NCBI GenBank assembly: GCA_947624375.1
Contig: CANQKD010000035.1
Span: forward strand, 1-40,985
Length of the DNA stretch: 40,985 nt
Direction of reading: 5' to 3'
From: an uncultured Clostridia bacterium
Lineage (GTDB): Bacteria > Bacillota > Clostridia > Oscillospirales > Ruminococcaceae
Shown here: positions 15,391 through 24,126 of the stretch, piece by piece
How the letters are laid out: each line of letters starts with the position of its first letter
Numbering within the stretch: the stretch's first letter is position 1
The notes under the pieces: generated by a model
Told to the model about the DNA's origin: nothing
Seen by the model: only the letters and a program-made list of their open reading frames with translations
The model's database searches: none
Position numbers and translations under genes: made by a program

Positions 15391-16326
15391 TTATTCGCCC
15401 TCCTTTTTCGGCTGCAATATTCTTGCAAGCAGCGAACCGCCGTACACCACGGGGTATTCGCGCAGAGTAAATATCATGCCGTCGCACACAGCCTGCACTT
15501 TTTCAACCACTTTTGAAGTGAGAGGGTCAAGCACATCGCCTATATGGTCGCCGCGCTTTACGTTATCGCCAAAATCGGCGCAGGGCACAAAGATCCCAGC
15601 CTCGTCGCTGTTTACAAAGCCTACCTCTCTGCCTATAGAAAGCACAGGCTTTCGCACTGCCGCGGTCTCGCCTTTCCACATTCCGAGCTCTTTCATAAGG
15701 TTTAGTATGCCGTCAAAAAGCTGGCGGCAGTATTCTTTTGTGATACGCATACCAACGCCCATTTCAACAACGAGCGTTTTTGTGCCTCTGCTGTTCAAGG
15801 TATGCGCGAGGGTAGATTCAAGCACGGTCGCCGACTCATGCACCCACACCAAGTCAACATTGAGCATTTTTGCATACGGCATAAGCGTTTCGGCAGTAGG
15901 CACGCTCACGCGTATCTGCGGTATTTCTTTAAGAAAAATATTGCTTGAATGAACGTCAACGCAAACGTCTGAGCCTGCTATATCATCTATAATAGAAGAA
16001 CATATCACCTCAACGGTAGTGCCGTCTTTTGTGCCGGGAAACACCCTGTTCATATCAAGGTCAAACATAGGTATACCGCGCGTTATTGAATCTATGCCCA
16101 TAGGGTTGAGCGCAGGATAAATATCGAGAATACCGTCAAACTGATCGATGTGCTCGTCAATAAAACTGCCGACCATGTACGCCAGATACTGCCCCTCCAG
16201 CTCGTCGCCGTGGGTGCCTGTTACCAGACTCAGGCGCGTTTTGCCGCTGCCGTTTTGTATACGTCTTTTCTGTATCATCAGATGTTCATGCACCGCAAGC
16301 GGTATGCTTGCAATCGTTCTGACCAT
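15391..16326 (-). CDS. M14-family zinc peptidase/deacylase (succinylglutamate desuccinylase/aspartoacylase-like)
   Basis: 311 aa. All expected active-site elements are present: HGDE (His39, Glu42), NPMGID and NRVFPG substrate-side motifs, DVHS (His126) and VEMG (Glu188). A C-terminal small beta domain (GDHIGDVLDPLT) is usual for this branch. It should hydrolyse an amide or peptide bond of a small carboxylate substrate; the substrate is unknown. The start was set at the ATG at 16326 because AAAGGA lies nine bases before it. An ATG six codons earlier has no site and would nearly abut the upstream stop at 16348. Confidence 0.85.
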   Translation of the reverse strand: MVRTIASIPLAVHEHLMIQKRRIQNGSGKTRLSLVTGTHGDELEGQYLAYMVGSFIDEHIDQFDGILDIYPALNPMGIDSITRGIPMFDLDMNRVFPGTKDGTTVEVICSSIIDDIAGSDVCVDVHSSNIFLKEIPQIRVSVPTAETLMPYAKMLNVDLVWVHESATVLESTLAHTLNSRGTKTLVVEMGVGMRITKEYCRQLFDGILNLMKELGMWKGETAAVRKPVLSIGREVGFVNSDEAGIFVPCADFGDNVKRGDHIGDVLDPLTSKVVEKVQAVCDGMIFTLREYPVVYGGSLLARILQPKKEGE

Positions 16327-16347
16327 CGGTATCATTCCTTTCATATC

Positions 16348-17118
16348 TTATGAGAGTATGCTGCGGACAAGCTGCAGCTGCTTTGTATAGCTGCCAAACA
16401 TTACGCCTCTGTCAATAGCGCAGTCGCGGAAATCGCGCCCCTGCGAGATAACAATGTAGTCGTCGTTCACAAGGCAGTTGTTTGCAGGGTCAATGCCCTC
16501 CCAGTGGTCACCTGTCCAATATTCTACCCACGAATGTGTTTCACCGTCACAGAAAGCGAGTCCTGCTATATACCTTGCCGCAATGCCGTCCATACGCAAA
16601 AGAGAGATAAGAATATGCGAAAAATCCTGGCACACTCCCCTTTTCAGCGCAAACGCCTCCGCCGCTGTGGTGTCGGTATCTGTATGACCTTTTTCGTACA
16701 CAACGGTGTTTGCCAGCGCCGCGCAAAGATACTCTGCCCTGTCGGCTGCGGTGCCCGTACATTCGCGTTTAATATCGGTATAGAACTCTTTCAGAGCATC
16801 ATCGGGCTTTGTATACTGCGACTGATACAGATAGCACGGCATATAGTCGGTGCGGTGCTTGGTGTGATCGACCTGCGCTATGCCTTTTATCTCAAAATCG
16901 AGAAAACGGTGGTCGCCTTTAAGATAGCCTGCCGTGACGTTGTTGCCGAAAGCGTCAACAGTCTGCTGCGTTGAAACATAAGGCGTGATGTTCAGGCTGC
17001 ACGACAAAAGATTCTGCGTTTCGGTCTCGGGCGGTATAACGCGCAGCGCAAAGCTGTGGTTGTGAACATAGTCATCAAAAGTAAGTTTTGCACAATAGTA
17101 AAAATTCACCTGTTTCAT
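16348..17118 (-). CDS. Transglutaminase-like cysteine protein
   Basis: 256 aa. An N-terminal bacterial transglutaminase-associated beta domain (about 1-100) is followed by the catalytic core with a complete triad: Cys163 in RGVCQDFSH, His195 in ETHSWVEYW and Asp210 in GIDPANN. It lacks a signal peptide, so it is cytoplasmic. Such proteins are usually peptidases or amide transferases. It overlaps the upstream alpha-E gene by four bases (ATGA). The ATP-grasp/alpha-E/transglutaminase trio is a known conserved neighbourhood, proposed from comparative genomics to make and remove peptide or amide tags, with no proven product as far as I know. Confidence 0.9.
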   Translation of the reverse strand: MKQVNFYYCAKLTFDDYVHNHSFALRVIPPETETQNLLSCSLNITPYVSTQQTVDAFGNNVTAGYLKGDHRFLDFEIKGIAQVDHTKHRTDYMPCYLYQSQYTKPDDALKEFYTDIKRECTGTAADRAEYLCAALANTVVYEKGHTDTDTTAAEAFALKRGVCQDFSHILISLLRMDGIAARYIAGLAFCDGETHSWVEYWTGDHWEGIDPANNCLVNDDYIVISQGRDFRDCAIDRGVMFGSYTKQLQLVRSILS

Positions 17119-17816
17119 ACTGCCGCCTCCGATGTTTCAAACAAGCAGCACAAAGCCTTAGTGGCTTTCATGCCGCCTTTTTCATAGTCGCTCTCGCTGC
17201 CTAAGATCTCGACAAGCTCAGAGAGATATTTTGTACTGTAGCGGTATGGCGTACCCTTCGGCACACGGTTGAGGTTTTTGCAAAGTCTTACAAACTCTTT
17301 TTCCACCGCATCAAACGGGTATTTAAGTCTTATGTACATATCAAGCCGCTCGATAGTCTTGCCTATGTAGATTATATTTCTTATCTCATCATCGTAGATA
17401 TGCTCGTTTATGCAGCCCCAAAAACTGTACAGTATATCTTCAAGCGGCAAAAGCGACATACGCACATTACTGCTCTGCTCTGCCCTTTTCAGAGTATCTT
17501 TTGCCATTTGCAGAAACGACAGCGAATCGGTCGATATCTCCTCGCGCAGAACTATGCCGTTGTCATATGCGCGCTCTAAGCTGAACGCCGCAGAATTGGG
17601 GTTTGCATCATCAAAAAGAAAACTGCGAATAAATTCCCTGCTGTCAGAATACGTATCTTCAAGCCCGAAGCACGCCAGATAATCCTGATAGCCTTTCTTT
17701 TCTTCAAGCATACTGTCATACACTCTGCCAAGCGCTTTAAGCGTTGTGAAAAATCTTTCTGTATAGCGTCCCAGCCAGTAAAGGCGGTCGCTGTGTTCTA
17801 ACGAGATAGTACCCAT
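17115..17816 (-). CDS. Alpha-E domain protein (DUF403)
   Basis: 233 aa, all-helical. The opening LEHSDRLYWLGRYTERFFTTLKAL matches the start of alpha-E (DUF403) proteins, which nearly always accompany circularly permuted ATP-grasp and transglutaminase genes. The biochemical role is unknown; it is thought to assist the ligase. The start ATG at 17816 overlaps the end of the ATP-grasp gene by 19 bases. A site AGGAGGAGG lies somewhat far upstream (about 13 bases), so a slightly later start is possible. Confidence 0.88.
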   Translation of the reverse strand: MGTISLEHSDRLYWLGRYTERFFTTLKALGRVYDSMLEEKKGYQDYLACFGLEDTYSDSREFIRSFLFDDANPNSAAFSLERAYDNGIVLREEISTDSLSFLQMAKDTLKRAEQSSNVRMSLLPLEDILYSFWGCINEHIYDDEIRNIIYIGKTIERLDMYIRLKYPFDAVEKEFVRLCKNLNRVPKGTPYRYSTKYLSELVEILGSESDYEKGGMKATKALCCLFETSEAAV

Positions 17817-19135
17817 GTGTCTTTAAAGCCTCCTCCTTGTGATGAGTTTACTACGAATGAATCGGGGTTTCGCGAAAACCGCGTAAGACCCGAAGCCCAT
17901 ACTTTTGTCTTTTCGCCCGAAAGCACGAATGCTCTCAGGTCTGCCTTGCGCATAACAGTCTGATCTCCCTCAACTATCGGCAGGTCAAGAAAATCAATAA
18001 CTTCCTGCGCTATAAAACGCCGCGGCTCTGCTATTATGGTTTGGCGAAATTCCTCCAGCTTCTCTTTCGTAAGGTCGCTGCCGAACACAACGCCATAGCC
18101 GCCTGCCTCGGCAACATCTTTTATAACAAGCGTTTCAAGATGCTCCATGACGTACTTCATGTCGTCCTCATAAAACGGCAGATATGTCGGGGCGTTTTTA
18201 AGTATAGGCTCTTCGCCGAGGTAGTATTTTATCATCTTCGGCACGAAATAATATATGCCCTTGTCGTCTGCCACACCGTTGCCGGGCGCGTTCACAATGC
18301 CTACATTTCCACTGCGGTAAGCCTCCATAAGGTTCGGTATACCTATAAGCGACTGCGGCAAAAATGTCAGCGGGTCTAAGTATTCGTCCGAGATACGGCG
18401 GTAAAGAACGCCTATTCTTGTTTTGCCGCCAGAATATGTACGGTGGTACAGAATGTTGTCTTCAACAAAAAGCTCATCGTTTTGCACCAGCACCGAACCC
18501 GTCAGCTCTGCAAGATAAGAATGCTCAAAATACGCCGCATTGTAACGCCCCGGCGTAAGTATAGCCCTTATGCCGCCGCAGTTTGCGTTTTCCATAGTTT
18601 CTTTCAAAAGCTCGGCATAACCGCGGTTGTCAACGATGTTGTTTTCCTCAAAGGCGCTGGGCGCTGCAATTCGCGTAAGCTCCCTTGCAATAAGCGGATA
18701 AGACGCGCCCGAGGGTATTCGCAGGTTGTCTTCAAGAATATACCACTCGCCGTCTTTTGCCTGCACGAGATCTATCCCCGAGATGTGGCTGTATATGCGA
18801 TTTTTCGGCGTTATGCCCTCGCACTGCGCAAGGTAGCCCTTTGAGATGTAGATGAAATCTTCGGGCACGATGCCGTCGCGCACAATCTTCTTTTCGTGGT
18901 AGATGTCGTAAAGAAATTCATTCAGGGCGTTCACGCGCTGCACAAGACCTTTTTCTATGCTGCAAAAATCCTCTGCCGTTATCACGCGCGGAATGGGGTC
19001 AAACGGGAAAAACTGCTCGTTGAATACGCCGTTTTTGTATATGCCGAACTTTACTCCGTATCGCCGCAGAAGCTCATTTATCTCAGCGGCATTGCCCACT
19101 GCCTGCATAAATTGCCCCTGTTTTAGCTGTACCAT
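17798..19135 (-). CDS. Circularly permuted ATP-grasp ligase
   Basis: 445 aa, first gene of the operon. It matches the circularly permuted type 2 ATP-grasp family (CP_ATPgrasp_1/2): conserved blocks include ILEDNLRIPSG near residue 135, TPGRYNAAYFEHSYLA, NAPGNGVADDKG and the C-terminal VIKDVAEAGGYGVVFG. The family forms amide (peptide-like) bonds through acyl phosphates. The product is unknown, but the neighbours suggest a small peptide or amide made by this enzyme and trimmed by the transglutaminase and M14 proteins. The start was set at the ATG at 19135, since the GTG at 19144 lies inside the ribosome site AGGAG. Expression is likely controlled by the hairpin leader at 19163-19249. Confidence 0.9.
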   Translation of the reverse strand: MVQLKQGQFMQAVGNAAEINELLRRYGVKFGIYKNGVFNEQFFPFDPIPRVITAEDFCSIEKGLVQRVNALNEFLYDIYHEKKIVRDGIVPEDFIYISKGYLAQCEGITPKNRIYSHISGIDLVQAKDGEWYILEDNLRIPSGASYPLIARELTRIAAPSAFEENNIVDNRGYAELLKETMENANCGGIRAILTPGRYNAAYFEHSYLAELTGSVLVQNDELFVEDNILYHRTYSGGKTRIGVLYRRISDEYLDPLTFLPQSLIGIPNLMEAYRSGNVGIVNAPGNGVADDKGIYYFVPKMIKYYLGEEPILKNAPTYLPFYEDDMKYVMEHLETLVIKDVAEAGGYGVVFGSDLTKEKLEEFRQTIIAEPRRFIAQEVIDFLDLPIVEGDQTVMRKADLRAFVLSGEKTKVWASGLTRFSRNPDSFVVNSSQGGGFKDTWVLSR

Positions 19136-19162
19136 TTTACTCACTCCTGTCAGAAATTTTGC

Positions 19163-19249
19163 AAAATAAAAAGCGCCGCTCCCCTTAAGGGAGAAGCGCC
19201 TTTGCTCTCTTTATGTTTTTATTGTACCACTAAATTTTTTGTTTGTCAA
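19163..19249 (-). promoter_or_regulatory. Promoter plus leader terminator (attenuator candidate) of the ATP-grasp operon
   Basis: On the minus strand TTGACA (19244-19249), 17 bases, TACAAT (19221-19226). The RNA would begin near 19214 and fold almost at once into a hairpin (19173-19200; GCGC and CTCCC/GGGAG pairings) followed by TTTTTATTTT, all before the ribosome site. The segment GAGAGC before the hairpin could pair with GCTTCTC of its 5' arm, giving an alternative fold. Read simply, it could also be the terminator of the upstream mcrC gene, but it lies inside the downstream leader. A copy is at 24127-24198. Confidence 0.65.
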
Positions 19250-19285
19250 TACTCTTTTAAAAATTTTTTCAAAAGCACACACATT

Positions 19286-20350
19286 TCAGGTTTGCAAAGG
19301 AAAATACTCCTGTGCTATCTGCTCCAGCCGTGCTTGTATACCCGAAAAATCCCGGTTGAGATCAAGCGTTTTAACTGTGATCTTATTTCCGCTCATAAAA
19401 TATGTATTGTCCGGTTGAATGTACTCATCAGTCGCGGCATACAAAAGCATACCCGAAACTTTGTGCGGCTTATCGGCAAGAATGGCATCTTTGTTCTTTA
19501 CATATGTAAATATCTGATACAGATTATTTGAATGAAGCGTATGAACGCCGTACTGCACCTGCGTGGTGTGCGAATAATACTTTGCGTCTATTATAAGAAC
19601 GATATCGCCCTGCTTGTTTTTCAGCATAATATCACTTTGCATCGATGGCAGCATATCGCTGTTTCCGTCGTCCAGAGCCCACGGTATCTGCGCCGATCTA
19701 GGGTAAAGCTCGGGGTGGTGATATTTGTAATATTCCAGAATAAACTTCTCATACAGCCGCGCCATGTTCTCGTCTGTAAACGAAAGCAGCTTGTAGCTGC
19801 CGTCCTCGGTGGTTTGCAGCATACCGCTCAGCACAAGCCGGCAGATGTTCAGCAGCAGCTCATAGTTGCGGTTGCCGCGCCGGTAAATAAGGCGATCCCA
19901 CGCAATATTTCGCGGCTGAATAAGCGTAACGCCGCTAAAATATACTAAAAGTCTCCTCAGCGCCTGCTTTCGCTCCTTTGCAACATCTTCCGCACGGGAA
20001 AGAACGTGCAGCGTAACTTTCAGTATCTGATTATAGATGTTGTCCTGCGAGAACTCGTCAAATTGGCAGGCAAGTTTTTGCTTTCTCTGCACGCTAAGGT
20101 GCATTGTTTCGCACATATCCAGCTTGCCGCGCATTACGGGCAGATCTTCCTGCATCGGCACATACTCGCGGTAAAGCCCCTGTTTTATCTGCCGCGAAAC
20201 GCCCTTTTCAAGTATCGCGGCAAACAGGTCGTATATGTTGTCAAACTTCTCCCCTGCCACCTTTTTGTAGTCCTCCTGCCTGAGTATCTGAAAGGCATAT
20301 GACAGCATATAGTAAATGTTCTGAATGAAAATTCCCTTATCAACGGTCAT
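19286..20350 (-). CDS. mcrC: McrC-like nuclease subunit of a modification-dependent restriction system
   Basis: 354 aa. Carries a C-terminal PD-(D/E)xK nuclease core: Asp240 in MQSDIML and Asp255-Ala-Lys257 in LIIDAKYY. The N-terminal part (NIYYMLSYAFQIL, then PVMRGKLD) is typical of McrC/LlaJI-type proteins that work with an McrB-type NTPase to cut modified DNA. The start ATG at 20350 lies within the end of mcrB (11-base overlap), with GGGTGAGAGCT before it; the two are certainly one operon. Confidence 0.92.
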   Translation of the reverse strand: MTVDKGIFIQNIYYMLSYAFQILRQEDYKKVAGEKFDNIYDLFAAILEKGVSRQIKQGLYREYVPMQEDLPVMRGKLDMCETMHLSVQRKQKLACQFDEFSQDNIYNQILKVTLHVLSRAEDVAKERKQALRRLLVYFSGVTLIQPRNIAWDRLIYRRGNRNYELLLNICRLVLSGMLQTTEDGSYKLLSFTDENMARLYEKFILEYYKYHHPELYPRSAQIPWALDDGNSDMLPSMQSDIMLKNKQGDIVLIIDAKYYSHTTQVQYGVHTLHSNNLYQIFTYVKNKDAILADKPHKVSGMLLYAATDEYIQPDNTYFMSGNKITVKTLDLNRDFSGIQARLEQIAQEYFPLQT

Positions 20351-22988
20351 AGCTCTCACCCGTTGCAAAACGCAAAGTATCTGTCCACTCTTTTACTCTC
20401 TTATCATCATCGAACCAGTATTCCTCAATAAGCGGAATTATCTCAAACTCTACAACTCCGCGCACCCACTCGTCGTCTATAGCCGAGGTATCTTCGGGCG
20501 CAAAGTAGCTGTGACCTATCTCAAAACCCCTGCCGAGGGCGCTGTCTGCACGTATGGCAGCGTTGAGTTCTTTCACCTTCGCGATCACTTTGTGATACAG
20601 CTCGCACCCGATGTTTTTTGTATATTCGCCAAAGCCGTTGCGCTGCGCATCATCAAAAGCAGGTCTCATTGTGTAGAAACAAAAGCGTCGGCGCAGAGCG
20701 TAATCTATCATCGCAAGGCTGCGGTCGGCGGTGTTCATCATGCCTATGATATGCAGGTTTTCGGGGATATAGAAAGGCTTTCCGCCGTAAACCAGGTTTA
20801 TCTTGTTCTCTTCGCCGCGCTTGTCGTTTTCGATAAGCATCAGCAGCTCGCCGAAAATTTTGCTCAGGTTGCCGCGGTTTATCTCGTCGATGATGAAGAA
20901 ATACGGCTTGTCGGGGTTCTCCCTGCACCTCTCGCAGAAGTCATAAAACACGCCTGTTTGCAGGTCAAATCCGCCGCTGTCGTTTGGGCGGTAACCCATG
21001 ATGAAGTCTTCGTATGAATAATTTTGATGAAACTGCACCATGCAGACGCGGTTTTTGTTTCTCTCGCCGATGATAGAATACGCAAGCCGCTTTGCAGAGA
21101 ATGTTTTTCCCACGCCCGGCGCACCCTGCAAAATTACATTTTTCTTCCGCAGAACAAGAGCGCGAAGCCTGTCATATTCGCCCTCGGTCATGAATACTTC
21201 TTTCAAAAAATCGGATTTACCATAATAGCCAACCAAACCCCAAACGCCCTTTCCTAAGCCATAAACAGGGTAAAACAGGTTTTGATTACCCTCAACAAAA
21301 GAGCGAGATTGGTTACAATGCTTCTGGAGTTCAGCGTTTACATTGTTTTTCCAGTTTTCGTTTGTGTGAATAGCAGGGAGCATTCCCCTTTCAATAATAG
21401 TATCATATATTTTGGACAGAGGAGCCGTACCACCCAGTTCTCTGAGCGAAGTAATAATCTCGCTGAGGTAAATAACTTTATTCGCATACAATTCTACTCC
21501 GCTTAAGTCAAAATTGTCAAGCGCCTGCGAAAGCTCATCTCTCAGCTTCCACACCGTGCTGCCTATCTCATCATTTTCAGTACCACGTCCAATATAAAGA
21601 ACCGATGTCCACCACTGTGTTATGCCGTCTTCCCTGACGTTTGGCGAAATACCAGTCGCCTCGCAAACTCTTTTTGCAAGCGCAGCAGAGCCGGAGTTAT
21701 AGAAATTATTCGATTCTCCGTACTTTTCTGAAAGCTGCCTGCAAGAAGCCGCGCCGCCATAGTCTTTCATACGCTTCATAATTTCAAGTGCACTATCGTT
21801 GAAAACGGTCTTGTCTCGCAAAAGTCTGCCCCAGTCCTCCGCAGAAAGTCCCGGGTCAAAATCTGCACCGAACCAGTCTGTTAAATTGGACTCATTTTTG
21901 TTCGCATACAATTCCACACCGCTAAAGTCAAAACCGTCAAGAGCCTGCGCCAGCTCATCTCTCAGCTTCCATACAAAGCTGCCTTCCTCGTCCTTGTTGC
22001 TGCTGCGCCCTGTGTACAGCATCGACCACCACTGCGTTGTGCCGTCTTTTCTGACGTATGGCGCAATGCCCGTCGCCTCACAAACTCTTCTTGCAATTGC
22101 AACAGAACCGGAGTTGTAGAAGTTTTTTGTTTCTCCGTACTTTATAGAAAGCTGCGTGCAAGTTGCCGCGCCGCCGTAGTCTTTCATACGCTTCATAATT
22201 TCAAGCGCACTATCGGTGAAAACGGACTTGTCCTGCAAGAGCCTGCCCCAGTCCTCAACCGAAAGACCGGGATCAAAATCAGTACCGAACCAATTGTCAG
22301 AATTGCCCCTTTGCGAATAAAATCTGCTTATGTAAAAACCAACGTCCGTGGTCAGCGTTTTAAGCTCGTTGTCCTGCCAGCAGTTGTCGTTAAGCTTACT
22401 TTTAAAAAGCTCTACAAGCTCCGTGTCCTTTTTCAGCTCCTCGCACATCTCATCATAAAGCTTGTAAAAATTTCGCACGTTTTCGGCATACGCACCCTTT
22501 TTAAAACGGTAGTCGCAGCCCAGCTCCTCAGCAACGGTTTTTACCTCGGCAAATTTGTATATGTAGTATTTGTCAGGATAGCGAAGCCACAGGTATATGC
22601 TTACAGCATTTTCGTTTTGATAATGCTGCGCCGCATCGCTTCGGTATTTCTCCAGAAGCGCCGCAGAACGCGTTTTGAACTCATCTATCCTTTCAAAAAC
22701 CTCCCTGCTCTCATCAAACAGATCGGTGAACATACCGCGAACTTCTTCGGGTGCAGCCTGCGCAAACTGTACTATCATGCCCCTCGGAAAGTTGTTTATC
22801 GAAGCCAGCAGATTCTCTGTCTTTGCTAAAGAATTATCAAGCATTTTCGCAAAGTCGGGCGCCTCAATATCCCAGTTATCCTGAAAATGCTTTATCGCCT
22901 CCCACTTGTATTTCTCGTCCTTCCAGTGCTCGGGAAAATACTTCTTATATCCCTCAATTATCGGCATTATTTTGTCGTGATCTATCAT
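20340..22988 (-). CDS. mcrB: McrB-like AAA+ GTPase with tandemly duplicated N-terminal domain
   Basis: 882 aa. The C-terminal AAA+ motor has Walker A GAPGVGKT (622-629), Walker B IIDEINRGN, and the McrB hallmark MNTADRS. McrB translocates DNA using GTP and activates McrC. Upstream are a helical N-terminal region (1-225), two copies of a 133-residue domain (232-364 and 371-504; each WFG.DFDPGLS.EDWGRLL through GVELYAN), and a winged-helix-like segment (506-590). The duplicated domain probably reads the DNA target. The start ATG follows AAGGAGG; a promoter lies just upstream. Confidence 0.92.
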   Translation of the reverse strand: MIDHDKIMPIIEGYKKYFPEHWKDEKYKWEAIKHFQDNWDIEAPDFAKMLDNSLAKTENLLASINNFPRGMIVQFAQAAPEEVRGMFTDLFDESREVFERIDEFKTRSAALLEKYRSDAAQHYQNENAVSIYLWLRYPDKYYIYKFAEVKTVAEELGCDYRFKKGAYAENVRNFYKLYDEMCEELKKDTELVELFKSKLNDNCWQDNELKTLTTDVGFYISRFYSQRGNSDNWFGTDFDPGLSVEDWGRLLQDKSVFTDSALEIMKRMKDYGGAATCTQLSIKYGETKNFYNSGSVAIARRVCEATGIAPYVRKDGTTQWWSMLYTGRSSNKDEEGSFVWKLRDELAQALDGFDFSGVELYANKNESNLTDWFGADFDPGLSAEDWGRLLRDKTVFNDSALEIMKRMKDYGGAASCRQLSEKYGESNNFYNSGSAALAKRVCEATGISPNVREDGITQWWTSVLYIGRGTENDEIGSTVWKLRDELSQALDNFDLSGVELYANKVIYLSEIITSLRELGGTAPLSKIYDTIIERGMLPAIHTNENWKNNVNAELQKHCNQSRSFVEGNQNLFYPVYGLGKGVWGLVGYYGKSDFLKEVFMTEGEYDRLRALVLRKKNVILQGAPGVGKTFSAKRLAYSIIGERNKNRVCMVQFHQNYSYEDFIMGYRPNDSGGFDLQTGVFYDFCERCRENPDKPYFFIIDEINRGNLSKIFGELLMLIENDKRGEENKINLVYGGKPFYIPENLHIIGMMNTADRSLAMIDYALRRRFCFYTMRPAFDDAQRNGFGEYTKNIGCELYHKVIAKVKELNAAIRADSALGRGFEIGHSYFAPEDTSAIDDEWVRGVVEFEIIPLIEEYWFDDDKRVKEWTDTLRFATGESYDR
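21477..22295 (-). repeat. Tandem 417-bp duplication inside mcrB
   Basis: Two consecutive segments encode near-identical domains (residues 232-364 and 371-504). Long identical DNA blocks, such as around TCTTTCATACGC at about 21766 and 22183, show the duplication is recent. Confidence 0.85.
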
Positions 22989-23021
22989 AATATACCTCCT
23001 TATGTGTGATCCGTTTTATAT

Positions 23022-23050
23022 ATTATATCACATACAGAAGAATAATGCAA
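23022..23050 (-). promoter_or_regulatory. Promoter of mcrBC
   Basis: On the minus strand TTGCAT (23045-23050), 17 bases, TATAAT (23022-23027). A GTACAAATAATTAC motif lies nine bases upstream of the -35 box. Confidence 0.75.
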
Positions 23051-23058
23051 GTGCTTGG

Positions 23059-23074
23059 TGTACAAATAATTACG
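23059..23074. repeat. Recurrent intergenic motif TGTACAAATAATTACG, copy 3
   Basis: It lies 33 bases past the stop of the RelA/SpoT-domain gene and just upstream of the mcrBC promoter. Confidence 0.5.
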
Positions 23075-23106
23075 CTTTATATGTAAATTATCAGAAAATA
23101 TCTTCA

Positions 23107-24096
23107 CTAGTCAATCAGGTCGTTCTGAAACCTTGACAGATGCTCGAACGGCAATATCTGTCTGCCGCGGAAAAGTCCGCAGCCGTCGTTGATAAGCTGA
23201 TTGCCATACGCCCTGAACATATTCACGTTCACCGCCGAGAGGTCGAGCGACTGCAATTTTGTAAAGCGCTCAAACGCCTCGTCAAAATATCTGCACTCGT
23301 GGTCGGGAATTATATCGCGCCTCGAGCGAATCTCATCCTGCTGCCGCTCATAGCCGAAATGGTTCGCCGCGCCTATCTCCGCCAGGTCGTCCATATCTTT
23401 CGTTCGCAGCTGCAATTCGGTGTAGCACCTTGCAAGATTATCATAAAAAGTTATGTGCAGTGAGCGGTACCCCGACGGTCTCGGACACGCCACATAATCT
23501 CTGTAATATGCCCTGTTTCCGCCTTCTAAACGCTCGTCTGCCTTAATCGGGTCATCGCCCGAAAGCTGCACCGTAAAGCCCCTTTCCTCCAGAAACTGCG
23601 GCAGAATATTCGCAAGCTCGTACAAAAATTTCAGCTCCTGCTCCTCCTGCGACAAACCGCTTTGCATATGACACTGCGGCAGCGAGATAACTATCCTGTA
23701 TGCGATAAGGTCGCGAAAACATGATAAGCTGCTCTTTATCTCAGCTTCCGTCGGGTACTTGCCGTGCTGCTGAAAGTAGTCGTAAATATACTCCAGAATA
23801 TAGCCGTTGAATTTCTCCTCGGCGCGCACGAGCGACTTTATTCTGCCCTTGAAAGTGAACGCCAGAAACGGGTATTTCTGCGTCATGTATTTGTAGAATT
23901 CTTTTATCCTCTGCGACTGCGAGGTAAGAAAGTCGTTGTGCTCCAAAAGCTCTGTCATCTGTATAAGAAAATTGCAGTGAGCAAGGTCAACAGGGTTGTT
24001 GTTTTCGATTGCCGATCTTTTAAGATCTCCAGAATATTCGTGCAATATTTTAAGTACCGTGTCACCCGAATATAAATAATCATTCAGCGTTATCAT
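23107..24096 (-). CDS. Stand-alone RelA/SpoT-domain nucleotidyltransferase
   Basis: 329 aa. The start ATG at 24096 follows GGAGGCGAATATT. The central region has the (p)ppGpp-synthetase motifs: RIKSLVRAEEKF (85-96), the metal Asp129 in FRDLIAYRIV, the substrate loop YRDYVACPRPSGYRSLH (198-214), and ELQLRT (227-232) followed by AEIGAANHFGYE. No hydrolase (HD), TGS or ACT domain is present. It is longer than typical small alarmone synthetases, with about 80 extra residues before and 75 after the core. It may make alarmones or, like some toxins of this fold, pyrophosphorylate another target. No antitoxin partner is adjacent. It sits between mcrBC and a membrane protein and has a hairpin leader of its own. 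Confidence 0.85.
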   Translation of the reverse strand: MITLNDYLYSGDTVLKILHEYSGDLKRSAIENNNPVDLAHCNFLIQMTELLEHNDFLTSQSQRIKEFYKYMTQKYPFLAFTFKGRIKSLVRAEEKFNGYILEYIYDYFQQHGKYPTEAEIKSSLSCFRDLIAYRIVISLPQCHMQSGLSQEEQELKFLYELANILPQFLEERGFTVQLSGDDPIKADERLEGGNRAYYRDYVACPRPSGYRSLHITFYDNLARCYTELQLRTKDMDDLAEIGAANHFGYERQQDEIRSRRDIIPDHECRYFDEAFERFTKLQSLDLSAVNVNMFRAYGNQLINDGCGLFRGRQILPFEHLSRFQNDLID

Positions 24097-24126
24097 AATA
24101 TTCGCCTCCAAAAAATTTGCATACAA

